From the NCBI GenBank assembly GCA_038206235.1, contig JBBRBB010000039.1:1-29750 (forward strand): DNA of 29,750 nt, written 5' to 3'. The notes beneath the pieces are model-generated. The model was not told the origin of the DNA and did not search any database. It saw nothing but the letters and a program-made list of their open reading frames with translations. Positions 23,380 through 29,750 of the stretch are shown piece after piece. The stretch's first letter is position 1. The number at the start of each line of letters is the position of its first letter. A program made the position numbers and the translations under genes. The DNA comes from JBBRBB01 sp038206235 (GTDB taxonomy: Bacteria > Bacteroidota > Bacteroidia > Chitinophagales > Chitinophagaceae).

Positions 23380-24970
23380 AAATAAGTTTTCTAAACGTAG
23401 TTCTCACACCTACATAAAAAAATATGTCTTTATAGTTATCTGTCTTATTGGTTTCGCTGCGGGCTGCACCGCCAACTTCTATACGAAGATTTGTTTTCTT
23501 ATTTAAAATATAAGCAACCCGAATATCCCCATAATAAAGACTGGTATATAATCCCTGACTTGCTTTAATATTGGTTTCTTTGCTGTGCAGTGAAAGAGGC
23601 TTGAAAATATTCTGACCAAAATCTGTTTCAGCGGATGAATCAGCGCCGTAGCGGTTTGCAAAAGCTTCGAGCCTGAACCACCATCTTTTATAGGTGTAGT
23701 CTGAAACAAATACAATTTCTTTAAAATTCGCTCCATCAGGATGCGCCAATGGTTCATTGTTATGTGCATACACGGTGGTTATTGTATCTGTTGCGTAGGT
23801 ATATGGACGCACAAGGTTCGCTTCACCCAATACATTCCATCCCTTCACCTTGAATAAATCTCCAATGCGTAATCCAAGTTGAAATCCGTAACGATTTTCC
23901 CATTCAACGCTTCCAAAATTATCGGCCAAAAATTGTCCATATACATTTATTTTGGGTGTGATTCTATATTTAAGATTTAAACCTGCGAGGTCATTGTTCT
24001 TAACTCCTGATGATTTTGACGCATGTAAAAAAATGATTGGGCTGAAAAGAGAACCTCCCACATTAGTATGATTTTCTTTTGTTTGATAAGCAGAAATTAC
24101 CGAATTAAATAAACCCACTGATAAATTTCTGCTTGCCTGCCAATCGAGCAAATAAGTTTGTCCCCATTTGCGCGGATACCCAAATGCGTAGATATTTCTT
24201 GTGGTTCCGCTTATGTATTGCGACCACATTACCGAGTATTGAAAGTGGCCGAAACTCGCTGCTGCCCGCAGGTATGGATAGTTTGTATTGTAGTCTGATA
24301 ATAATAAAGAACGATAACCATCGCCAATAAAATTAGTGCCATATCCAAGATTGAAAAGAAAATGGGGGTTGGGAATATATATCAGCCGTGCAGTGGAATA
24401 GCTGAAATCAAAGCCTTTCCCATCACCAACATTTTTAAAACGGTTTTGAAAAGGCACTACGGTATCTCTTCTAATAATGCTGTCAACATAGCCGGGAAAG
24501 CGTCCCTGGTTTTCGTACAGGTCAGTTTCAAAATAAAATTTATTGCCGATGTTTCCGCTTGCTTCATAGCCGCGGGTGTTCATCATGTTAAGTTTTGATT
24601 TGTTGTTTCCGCCCCGTTGCTGACTTGTAGGAATGCCGCGTTTGCCCACACCTATATATTCATCCACTACTATATCAGCAAAAATATTGAACGATGGATG
24701 CTGCACCTGGAGCAAATGCTCTTCAAAAAATTTACGGTGTAGCCATGTGCGATTGCTTTTGGTGTAGGTTGAGTCTGTATAAACAACCGGCTTCCATGCC
24801 GAATGCTGAAAGGTATCTGTATTGTATAAAACAGCGTGCTCAGTAAAGCTGTTTGTGAGACGGAGAACAGGCGCCTGCGCATGAGAGTAAAAAGAAAAAA
24901 AGAAAATGAAAATGAAGCTTATAAGTTGAAGAATGCAGGCTCTATGCTTTGCAGCTAAATTTTGGCGCAT
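23369..24970 (-). CDS. Outer-membrane beta-barrel protein, Wzi/RemB-like (first paralogue)
   Basis: 533 residues. Signal peptide ILQLISFIFIFFFSFYSHAQ. The barrel-like sequence ends in LIYDF, with the terminal phenylalanine expected for BAM-dependent insertion. The signature FIGDGYRSLLLSDYNTNYPY and the segments VRPYTYATD and HPDGANFKEIVF match its neighbour, so the two genes are tandem paralogues of clear but distant identity. A surface polysaccharide or gliding-associated role is inferred from the family name only. It is first in a two-gene operon. Upstream, TAGTTTTG on the minus strand (plus 25027-25034) is a weak -7 candidate. Confidence 0.7.
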   Translation of the reverse strand: MRQNLAAKHRACILQLISFIFIFFFSFYSHAQAPVLRLTNSFTEHAVLYNTDTFQHSAWKPVVYTDSTYTKSNRTWLHRKFFEEHLLQVQHPSFNIFADIVVDEYIGVGKRGIPTSQQRGGNNKSKLNMMNTRGYEASGNIGNKFYFETDLYENQGRFPGYVDSIIRRDTVVPFQNRFKNVGDGKGFDFSYSTARLIYIPNPHFLFNLGYGTNFIGDGYRSLLLSDYNTNYPYLRAAASFGHFQYSVMWSQYISGTTRNIYAFGYPRKWGQTYLLDWQASRNLSVGLFNSVISAYQTKENHTNVGGSLFSPIIFLHASKSSGVKNNDLAGLNLKYRITPKINVYGQFLADNFGSVEWENRYGFQLGLRIGDLFKVKGWNVLGEANLVRPYTYATDTITTVYAHNNEPLAHPDGANFKEIVFVSDYTYKRWWFRLEAFANRYGADSSAETDFGQNIFKPLSLHSKETNIKASQGLYTSLYYGDIRVAYILNKKTNLRIEVGGAARSETNKTDNYKDIFFYVGVRTTFRKLIYDF

Positions 24971-25131
24971 CTATTTTGTGAGTTTTTTACAGGAACATGA
25001 AAAAAGTTATTGCCTTACACAAATACAAAACTATTTCAGGCAATAAAGATAATGGAAAAAAGAATTTATCAACTTGCTCTTAATAATACTATTGTTATGT
25101 TAATCGCAAACTGTCGCAATCCCACAAAGAC

Positions 25132-25171
25132 ATAGAGGTCACAAAATATTTTTCTTAGTGTTCATTGTGAC
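25132..25171. repeat. Imperfect inverted repeat with TCACAA/TTGTGA arms
   Basis: GGTCACAA and TTGTGACT arms about 20 bp apart, followed by another GTCACAA at 25193. This resembles decayed palindromic intergenic repeat DNA, or a weak terminator for the oxidoreductase gene whose stop is at 25230. The rest of 24971-25229 shows nothing else. Confidence 0.35.
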
Positions 25172-25229
25172 TTAGCGGGATAACAAATTATGTCACAATA
25201 AACTAACTTGACACTATCCTGTTTTCTCA

Positions 25230-26618
25230 TCAATATTCATCGCTCCTTCCAAAATTATTTTTACTTCTTTGCCATTTGCCATTTGTAAAATCTGGTATTT
25301 GCTGCAGGGTTCCACCTTCTTCAATTGATTTTTCACTCAATGGAGTAATCGCATACCATGTAGCCAAATCATAAACATCTAAAGGAAAAGGCTCCTCTCT
25401 TTTTATGCATTCAATAAAAGCATTGTCAACAAAAAAATCCATGCCGCCATGTCCTGCACCTTCAGCTTTATCCTGATACTTCTTCCATAAGGGATGGTTA
25501 TATTGCTCCATGTACTTCTTTGTGTTTTCCCAGGCATGCTTTGGGCTTTTGTCTTCAAAATAAATCAATCCCTCATCAGCGCCGCCTTCACTATTATCTT
25601 GCCAGATTCCATTTGTGCCCTGCACACGAAAACCAAGATTGTAGGGGCGCGGGGAAGATGTATCATGCGTAAGCAAAATGGTTTGTCCGTTGGCACACTG
25701 AATTTGAGTGTTTACAATATCGCCCTCTTTAAATTTTATTTTTGCATTGGGATGCTCAGGCCCGCCTTTGGGATGATTTACAATATAACGATGCAACCCA
25801 ACAGATTTTGTAGAAACAGATGATAAAGCCGTAAGCCTGTTTCCCCTGTTTATATCAATCATCATGGCAACAGGACCAAGCCCATGCGTAGGATAAAGTT
25901 CTCCATTGCGGTTTACATAATGATTCGTTCTCCATTTTGCCTCGCTGAAACCTTTGTCCCCAAACTCAACGCCGCTATCGTAAGGTGTAATGCCATCATT
26001 AAAAAGCACACCGCGAAGGTCATGCTCGTAACCGCCCTGTACATGCAGCACTTCACCAAACATTCCCTGCTGCACCATGTTGAGCACTGCCATTACATCT
26101 CTTCGATAGCAAACATTTTCCATCATCATGATGGGCATCTTTGTTTTTTCATGCGTGTTCACGTAGTCGTGGCAATCCTGCAATTTTATTGCGCCGCATA
26201 CTTCAACACCAACAATTTTTCCTGCATTCATTGCATCAAGGCTATGCTGCAGATGCCATTCCCAGGGCGATGCAATAAGCACCGCATCTATGTCGTCTCT
26301 TTTTAAAAGATTGCGGTAATCATAATTACCATTGGTATATTCTATGGGAGACTTCTTGCCGTATTGAGCAACTAATTTTTGTGCAGATGCCATCATGCCT
26401 TTATCAGGATCTGCCATGGCTATTATTTGCACATCATCACGCTTCAGCATTTCATCTAAATGTGATTGTCCGCGTAAGCCGGTTGCAATCAATCCCAGCC
26501 TTACAACAGATTTTTTTTCTGATGCGAAAACTTTGAGCGGAGAATTCATAATAGAAACGGCGGCAGCGCTCATGGTGGAATTACGAATGAATTTTCTTCG
26601 TGTGTAATTGTTTTGCAT
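25230..26618 (-). CDS. Exported Gfo/Idh/MocA-fold protein, glycoside hydrolase family 109-like
   Basis: 462 residues. The N-terminus YTRRKFIRNSTMSAAAVS is a Tat-type signal. The Rossmann part starts RLGLIATGLRGQSHLDEMLK, followed by VLIASPWEWHLQHSLDAMNAGK. The segment MMMENVCYRRDVMAVLNMVQ with GGYEHDLRG, and YPTHGLGPV, are hallmarks I associate with GH109 (NAD-dependent alpha-N-acetylgalactosaminidases with about 450 residues). These enzymes use bound NAD in an oxidation-elimination mechanism to remove GalNAc from glycans. A plain exported dehydrogenase of the same superfamily is the alternative. The gene is alone, with 178 bp of AT-rich DNA to the next gene. Confidence 0.75.
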   Translation of the reverse strand: MQNNYTRRKFIRNSTMSAAAVSIMNSPLKVFASEKKSVVRLGLIATGLRGQSHLDEMLKRDDVQIIAMADPDKGMMASAQKLVAQYGKKSPIEYTNGNYDYRNLLKRDDIDAVLIASPWEWHLQHSLDAMNAGKIVGVEVCGAIKLQDCHDYVNTHEKTKMPIMMMENVCYRRDVMAVLNMVQQGMFGEVLHVQGGYEHDLRGVLFNDGITPYDSGVEFGDKGFSEAKWRTNHYVNRNGELYPTHGLGPVAMMIDINRGNRLTALSSVSTKSVGLHRYIVNHPKGGPEHPNAKIKFKEGDIVNTQIQCANGQTILLTHDTSSPRPYNLGFRVQGTNGIWQDNSEGGADEGLIYFEDKSPKHAWENTKKYMEQYNHPLWKKYQDKAEGAGHGGMDFFVDNAFIECIKREEPFPLDVYDLATWYAITPLSEKSIEEGGTLQQIPDFTNGKWQRSKNNFGRSDEY

Positions 26619-26796
26619 GACGACTGATTTTACTGTAAACTTAAAAAATTACTTAGAAACTCTTGCAGAGATTCGCTGAGAGGAAAAAAATTGAGAATAC
26701 TTCTTTGACAGATTCGATAGGATAGAAAAAAAATAGAGGGGCTTTCATTGTATCCTGATTTTTTTAAAATATTTAAAAGAAAGGAACTGCTATTCT

Positions 26797-27396
26797 TTAA
26801 GTAATCATTGCCTGCCTGGGAATAATAAAAGCTATCAGTTCATCAATTGTAATCTCTGCTCTTGCACATGCATCAGCAATATCTTCTCTTGAAACATTTG
26901 CGGCAAATGATTTCTCTTTCAGTCTTTTCTTCACTCCTTTTGTATCCATACCTTCATAGCCATTGGGGCGCATAAGAGAATAAGCATGTATCAGGCCGCT
27001 TAATTCATCAAAGGCATAGAGCATTTTATCCATCTGTGTTTCAGGCTCTACTCCAAAATGCGCCGGACCATGCGATGCAATAGCATGAATAATTTCGGGG
27101 TCAACATTTTTTGTTTCCAGCTCTTCAACAATTTTTTTACAATGCTGTTCAGGCCACTGATCCCAGTCTGCATCATGTAATAAGCCGGCCATCTCCCAGC
27201 GCCACTGCTCATCTTCATTAAGGCCTTCTTTTTCTTTTGCCCAGCACTGCATTAACCAGGCTACCTGCGTCATGTGCAACTGCAATCGCGGATTTAATAC
27301 CCATGCATTAAATAGTTGGTGCGCATCCTGCCTGCTTATAACCTTTCCGGTATTGGCACTGTTTCCGAATGTTGTTCTTTCGAGTAATAGAGACAT
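26797..27396 (-). CDS. HD-domain protein
   Basis: 199 residues. Metal-binding residues of the HD superfamily are in place: H41 in LQLHMTQVAWLM, H74-D75 in AGLLHDADWDQW, a further HAIASHG segment, and D in YAFDELSGLIHAY. This is close to the HDIG-like uncharacterised phosphohydrolases of about 190 residues. Substrate unknown; nucleotides or phosphate esters are typical. There is no operon partner: 178 bp separate it from the GH109-like gene downstream. Confidence 0.8.
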   Translation of the reverse strand: MSLLLERTTFGNSANTGKVISRQDAHQLFNAWVLNPRLQLHMTQVAWLMQCWAKEKEGLNEDEQWRWEMAGLLHDADWDQWPEQHCKKIVEELETKNVDPEIIHAIASHGPAHFGVEPETQMDKMLYAFDELSGLIHAYSLMRPNGYEGMDTKGVKKRLKEKSFAANVSREDIADACARAEITIDELIAFIIPRQAMIT

Positions 27397-27419
27397 AAAT
27401 TATTTGATTTATAAATTGT

Positions 27420-27450
27420 GAGACCCGCTCCGCAAGACGGAAGTAAGACA
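27420..27450. repeat. Small palindromic repeat upstream of the charged protein gene
   Basis: GACCCGCTCCGCAAGACGGAAG contains CCG-CAAGA-CGG and resembles 27901-27922 (GTCGCACCTTCTGCAAGGCGGAATC) in the words TCxGCAAGxCGGAA. It marks one edge of a repeat-rich region. Confidence 0.4.
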
Positions 27451-27558
27451 GATATTCTTACTATCAAACTTATTAATTTTTATACAAAACAAATTAGGTG
27501 GCATATTTTTTATATCTTAACAAGATTGATGTTCCTTCTGAGCTTCAAAATATTTATT

Positions 27559-27753
27559 ATGAAAAGCAAGAAAAAAGGCAGCAAGCCCGCTGCTGAAAAA
27601 AAAGAGACGAGGCTTACTTCAGCCAAAGAAAATTCCAGCAATAAAACAAAAAATATTTCTTCAGAAAATAAATCTGAAAATGAGGATGATTTGAATGATG
27701 ATGAAAGAACGAAGAGAGCGAATACGAAACCCAACAGAAACAAATTTTGGTAA
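27559..27753 (+). CDS. Small highly charged protein (hypothetical)
   Basis: 64 residues from the ATG at 27559, beginning MKSKKKGSKPAAEKKETRLT and ending DDERTKRANTKPNRNKFW. Lys/Glu/Asn/Ser-rich throughout, with no hydrophobic core, so probably disordered. I recognise no family. Its C-terminal coding sequence is duplicated in tandem just downstream (27817-27882) with one extra base, which shifts the frame, so the second copy is not part of this protein. It may be a real small basic protein or a degrading gene. Confidence 0.45.
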   Translation: MKSKKKGSKPAAEKKETRLTSAKENSSNKTKNISSENKSENEDDLNDDERTKRANTKPNRNKFW

Positions 27754-27910
27754 ACTATCTCAGCTTTGGGAAGGTTATGGTCAGACCCGTGACGGTCGGA
27801 CCATATACTCTTTAGAAATGATGATGAAAGAACAAAAAGAGCGAATACGAAACCCAACAGAAAACAAATTTTGGTAAACTATAAGCCATGGAAGATTATG
27901 GTCGCACCTT
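27694..27910 (+). repeat. Tandem duplication of a roughly 123-bp unit
   Basis: AATGATGATGAAAGAAC...TTTTGGTAAACTAT occurs at 27694-27758 and 27817-27882 (65 and 66 nt, two substitutions and one inserted A). The similarity continues into GGAAG-TTATGGTC at about 27770 and 27890. The unit therefore contains the end of the small gene plus a palindrome (GGTCAGACC... at 27779 in copy 1; a diverged GGTCGCACC... in copy 2). Confidence 0.8.
27779..27802. repeat. REP-like hairpin GGTC...GACC
   Basis: GGTCAGACC-CGTGAC-GGTCGGACC: two self-complementary GGTCNGACC words that also pair with each other, with one central mismatch. No T-run follows. The same GGTC/GACC words build the hairpin at 21134-21165. 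Confidence 0.55.
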
Positions 27911-27966
27911 CTGCAAGGCGGAATCAGGCCATTACATTTCAAACCAACAATAAAAAATTATTGCCG

Positions 27967-27974
27967 TACATTTG
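27967..27974 (+). promoter_or_regulatory. -7 box of the YtxH-like gene
   Basis: TACATTTG, an exact TAnnTTTG match, 21 bp before the ATG at 27996. No clear -33 element is seen at the usual distance. Confidence 0.45.
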
Positions 27975-27995
27975 AGCTTATAAAAAATTACAATT

Positions 27996-28307
27996 ATGAT
28001 ATTTAATGTAAAAGATGCCGCAATATTCCTGTTAGGAATTGCCGCTGGTGTTGGCGCAACAAAATATGCCACAATGAGCGATGAAGAAAAAGAAAAGCTG
28101 ATGAACGACTTAAAAGAAAAGGCAAATAATTTTAAAGATGAGGCGGGCAATGCTGCCGAAAAAGCAAAAGATTTTTTTCACGAGCTGAAAACCAAGGGCG
28201 GCGATGCACTAAAAGAACAATACAAAGAAGCACAGAATACTTTTAATACAATTTTTAGTAAAGGCAATAAAACCGAAGGAGACCAAACTTCATCCCCTGC
28301 CAGCTAA
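27996..28307 (+). CDS. YtxH-like small membrane-anchored protein
   Basis: 103 residues. A short glycine/alanine-rich N-terminal membrane segment (AAIFLLGIAAGVGATKYA) is followed by a long charged amphipathic helix (EEKEKLMNDLKEKANNFKDE and beyond), the organisation of YtxH/gas-vesicle-like small stress proteins. Function unknown; related proteins respond to general stress in Firmicutes. The stop is 8 bp from the convergent membrane protein gene, with no terminator between them. Confidence 0.75.
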   Translation: MIFNVKDAAIFLLGIAAGVGATKYATMSDEEKEKLMNDLKEKANNFKDEAGNAAEKAKDFFHELKTKGGDALKEQYKEAQNTFNTIFSKGNKTEGDQTSSPAS

Positions 28308-28315
28308 TTAAATTA

Positions 28316-28816
28316 TTATTGCTCATCTGCAGTAAAAATTTCCCTGTATTGCTTAAGCAGCCGGAAGGTTAAAATGGTATGCAATAAAAGAAGTGCTGAA
28401 TAAACGAGAAAAATAATCAGCATATTTTTGAGATAACCTGCAAACTCGGCCTCTGAAATTTTTATTGAATCAGATTGCTTGCGGGTTTCTTTAAACATAT
28501 CCTGCAATAACTTAAGCTCGGTATTAATTTCAAAAGAGGAGGATAGCATTAGCAAACAAAATATAATGCTTACAATGGCATTCACCCTTATCCAGTCGCG
28601 GGATGATGGGGTTAATTTTTTTCCGTTATCAATTCCCCTCATCAAAAAATTAAAGCTTGTAAAAGTATAAATGGCTATGCAGGCTATCATAAATAAAGGC
28701 AGCAGCATGGCGGGGTTTGCAAAAGCGTCAGCAATAAATATCAATACCATTATACTAAACAAGATCGCCGGCGGAATAAGTATAAAGCTGAGTATTCTGT
28801 ATATTTTTAAAGTCAT
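28316..28816 (-). CDS. Four-helix membrane protein (hypothetical)
   Basis: 166 residues from the ATG at 28816 (MTLKIYRILSF); an upstream TTG start would add seven residues. Four membrane helices are visible: ILIPPAILFSIMVLIFIADA, LLPLFMIACIAIYTFTSFNF, VNAIVSIIFCLLMLSSSF, and MLIIFLVYSALLLLHTILTF. Between helices 3 and 4 lies a charged loop of about 35 residues. I recognise no family beyond small Bacteroidota membrane proteins. Not in an operon. Confidence 0.6.
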   Translation of the reverse strand: MTLKIYRILSFILIPPAILFSIMVLIFIADAFANPAMLLPLFMIACIAIYTFTSFNFLMRGIDNGKKLTPSSRDWIRVNAIVSIIFCLLMLSSSFEINTELKLLQDMFKETRKQSDSIKISEAEFAGYLKNMLIIFLVYSALLLLHTILTFRLLKQYREIFTADEQ

Positions 28817-28975
28817 GCTTTGATTTCTTTCTTTCAAATTTATTTAAGGGATAAAGATAAGAATGCATGATTTCGAATTTTTGTGCGCATTTTTATTGAA
28901 TGTTGTGGGTATTGCTTATACTAATTGAAATTGCTGTTTTATAAAACATATCCGAATTTAAAATTTACTTTTTCA

Positions 28976-29013
28976 TTTAAAAAAAACCTGCGAAGATTTC
29001 TCCCCGCAGGTTT
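28976..29013 (-). terminator. Intrinsic terminator of the type IX secreted protein gene
   Basis: On the minus strand AAACCTGCG (29013-29005), a 12-nt loop, and CGCAGGTTT (28992-28984) form a perfect 9-bp stem, followed by TTTTTT. It starts 24 bp after the stop. Confidence 0.85.
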
Positions 29014-29036
29014 AAAATTTAGTCTCCAAAGGAATC

Positions 29037-29750
29037 TTATTGACTCTTCAATAATCTAATTGTCTTTCTTTCACCGTCAGCAACAAGGTTTACTAAGTAC
29101 ATACCATTGGCATATTTGGTTACATCAATATCAACCTGATTTTTTCCAATGAATGCAATTCCTTCTTTCACCAATAATACCTTACCCGCTATATCTCTAA
29201 GCTCAATTGAATATTTCCCTTCGTTTACAGCGCTGAATATTACTTTAGCTATTCCCTGTGTGGGGTTAGGACTTACCGTAAATATTTCAGGCGTATTATT
29301 GCCAGGCTGTTGAATCATTTTGCCTCCGCCACCCACCGTTACGGGATAAGCTGTCTTGGTTGAACTGCCACATCCATTACTCGTTTGACAATAGATAGTA
29401 CCGGATATATTTCCAAACTTAACCGTTATGTTCGGAGTGTTTTGACCCGATAGTATCTTAATTGAGGTTGCACTCGTTGTCCAGGTATATGTTTGACCTG
29501 CTACTGAATTGGTTACAGAATAAGGTACATTAGTCTGCTGAGCTGCAACCATTGTGGCGCCTGAAATTACAGGAGCATAAGGCTTACCATATAAGCTAAG
29601 TGATTGCGTCTTGCTTGTGCCGCAGGTGTTTGATGCGGTTACAGAAATACTTGACACAATAAGTCCCGCAGGAATGCTCACGGTAATGCTCGTTCCTGTA
29701 TTGCTAAGCACTGTAAAGCTTGCTGGTACTGTCCAGTTATAAGAGGTAGC
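29037..29750 (-). CDS. Type IX secreted protein with PKD-like repeats, C-terminal part (5' end outside window)
   Basis: The frame is open to the window edge (238 codons including stop), so any start here would be arbitrary. Two Ig/PKD-like repeats are visible, with the pattern YNWTVPASFTVLSNTG...SVTASNTCGTS and YTWTTSATSIKIL...CQTSNGCGSS, typical of PKD-like domains in Bacteroidota surface proteins. The last 75 residues form a type A Por sorting domain (FTVSPNPTQGIAKVIFSAV, then GKYSIELRDIAGKVLLV and NGMYLVNLVADGERKTIRLL), the signal for type IX export and surface attachment. The catalytic or adhesive part lies beyond the window. Confidence 0.85.
   Translation of the reverse strand, partial: ATSYNWTVPASFTVLSNTGTSITVSIPAGLIVSSISVTASNTCGTSKTQSLSLYGKPYAPVISGATMVAAQQTNVPYSVTNSVAGQTYTWTTSATSIKILSGQNTPNITVKFGNISGTIYCQTSNGCGSSTKTAYPVTVGGGGKMIQQPGNNTPEIFTVSPNPTQGIAKVIFSAVNEGKYSIELRDIAGKVLLVKEGIAFIGKNQVDIDVTKYANGMYLVNLVADGERKTIRLLKSQ

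Noticed and set aside
25884..26306. Plus-strand ORF of 140 codons opposite the GH109-like gene
   Set aside because: Antisense shadow; His/Cys/Ile-rich without domain pattern.
27510..27857. Minus-strand 115-codon ORF with an internal repeat (GFVFALFVLSSSF twice)
   Set aside because: The repeat is only the antisense of the DNA duplication at 27694-27882; no start context or neighbours support it.
27695..27877. Plus-strand 60-codon ORF with two similar halves
   Set aside because: It reads the duplication in an alternative frame through a REP-like hairpin; the similarity of the halves comes from the DNA repeat.

Overview
The window is AT-rich bacterial DNA from a member of the Bacteroidota, probably Chitinophagaceae or a close relative (family level is inference). 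The evidence is a complete alternative complex III operon in the Bacteroidota arrangement, a type IX secretion (Por) C-terminal sorting domain, -7 boxes of the TAnnTTTG type, scarcity of Shine-Dalgarno sequences, and outer-membrane/SusD-era style glycan enzymes (GH43, GH109-like). No rRNA, tRNA, CRISPR array or intact mobile element was found.

Layout. (1) 1-1472, minus strand: an arsenic locus with arsR, a 31-codon cysteine-rich mini-ORF, an intrinsic terminator, an ArsN1/PAT-like acetyltransferase, and an ArsC arsenate reductase cut by the window edge. Two ATCG-N8-CGAT palindromes flank an arsR leader hairpin. (2) 1487-3241: a secreted GH43 + F5/8C + Fn3 protein (minus). (3) 3442-4519: recA with its terminator (plus), followed by 600 bp holding a decayed Bro-N/antirepressor-like relic. 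(4) 5117-7008: atpD-atpC (minus). (5) 7204-7935: an EcsC-family gene (plus). (6) 8133-19872: one long minus-strand respiratory operon, actABCDEF-ctaC-ctaD, encoding alternative complex III plus subunits II and I of an A1-type cytochrome c oxidase. This is a quinol -> cytochrome c -> O2 module that would feed the proton gradient used by the neighbouring F1 ATP synthase subunits. (7) 20040-20627: purN (plus), then a relic resembling an IS transposase N-terminus, then ssb (minus). (8) 21754-24970: two overlapping paralogous outer-membrane barrel genes (Wzi/RemB-like). (9) 25230-27396: a Tat-exported GH109-like oxidoreductase-fold protein and an HD-domain protein. (10) 27559-28816: a small charged protein with a tandemly duplicated tail, a YtxH-like protein and a small membrane protein. 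(11) 29037-29750: the C-terminal end of a type IX secreted protein.

The signals I consider most worth following are: the cysteine-rich mini-ORF and paired operators of the ars locus; a set of intergenic and intra-operon gaps (atpD/atpC, actA/B, actB/C, actC/D, both flanks of the EcsC gene) filled with degenerate roughly 7-nt tandem repeats of different sequence; a stuttered atpC start that produces a chain of overlapping mini-ORFs; and a short GC-rich palindrome that appears to have inserted, with a 3-nt flanking duplication, into the transposase relic at 20851-20870.
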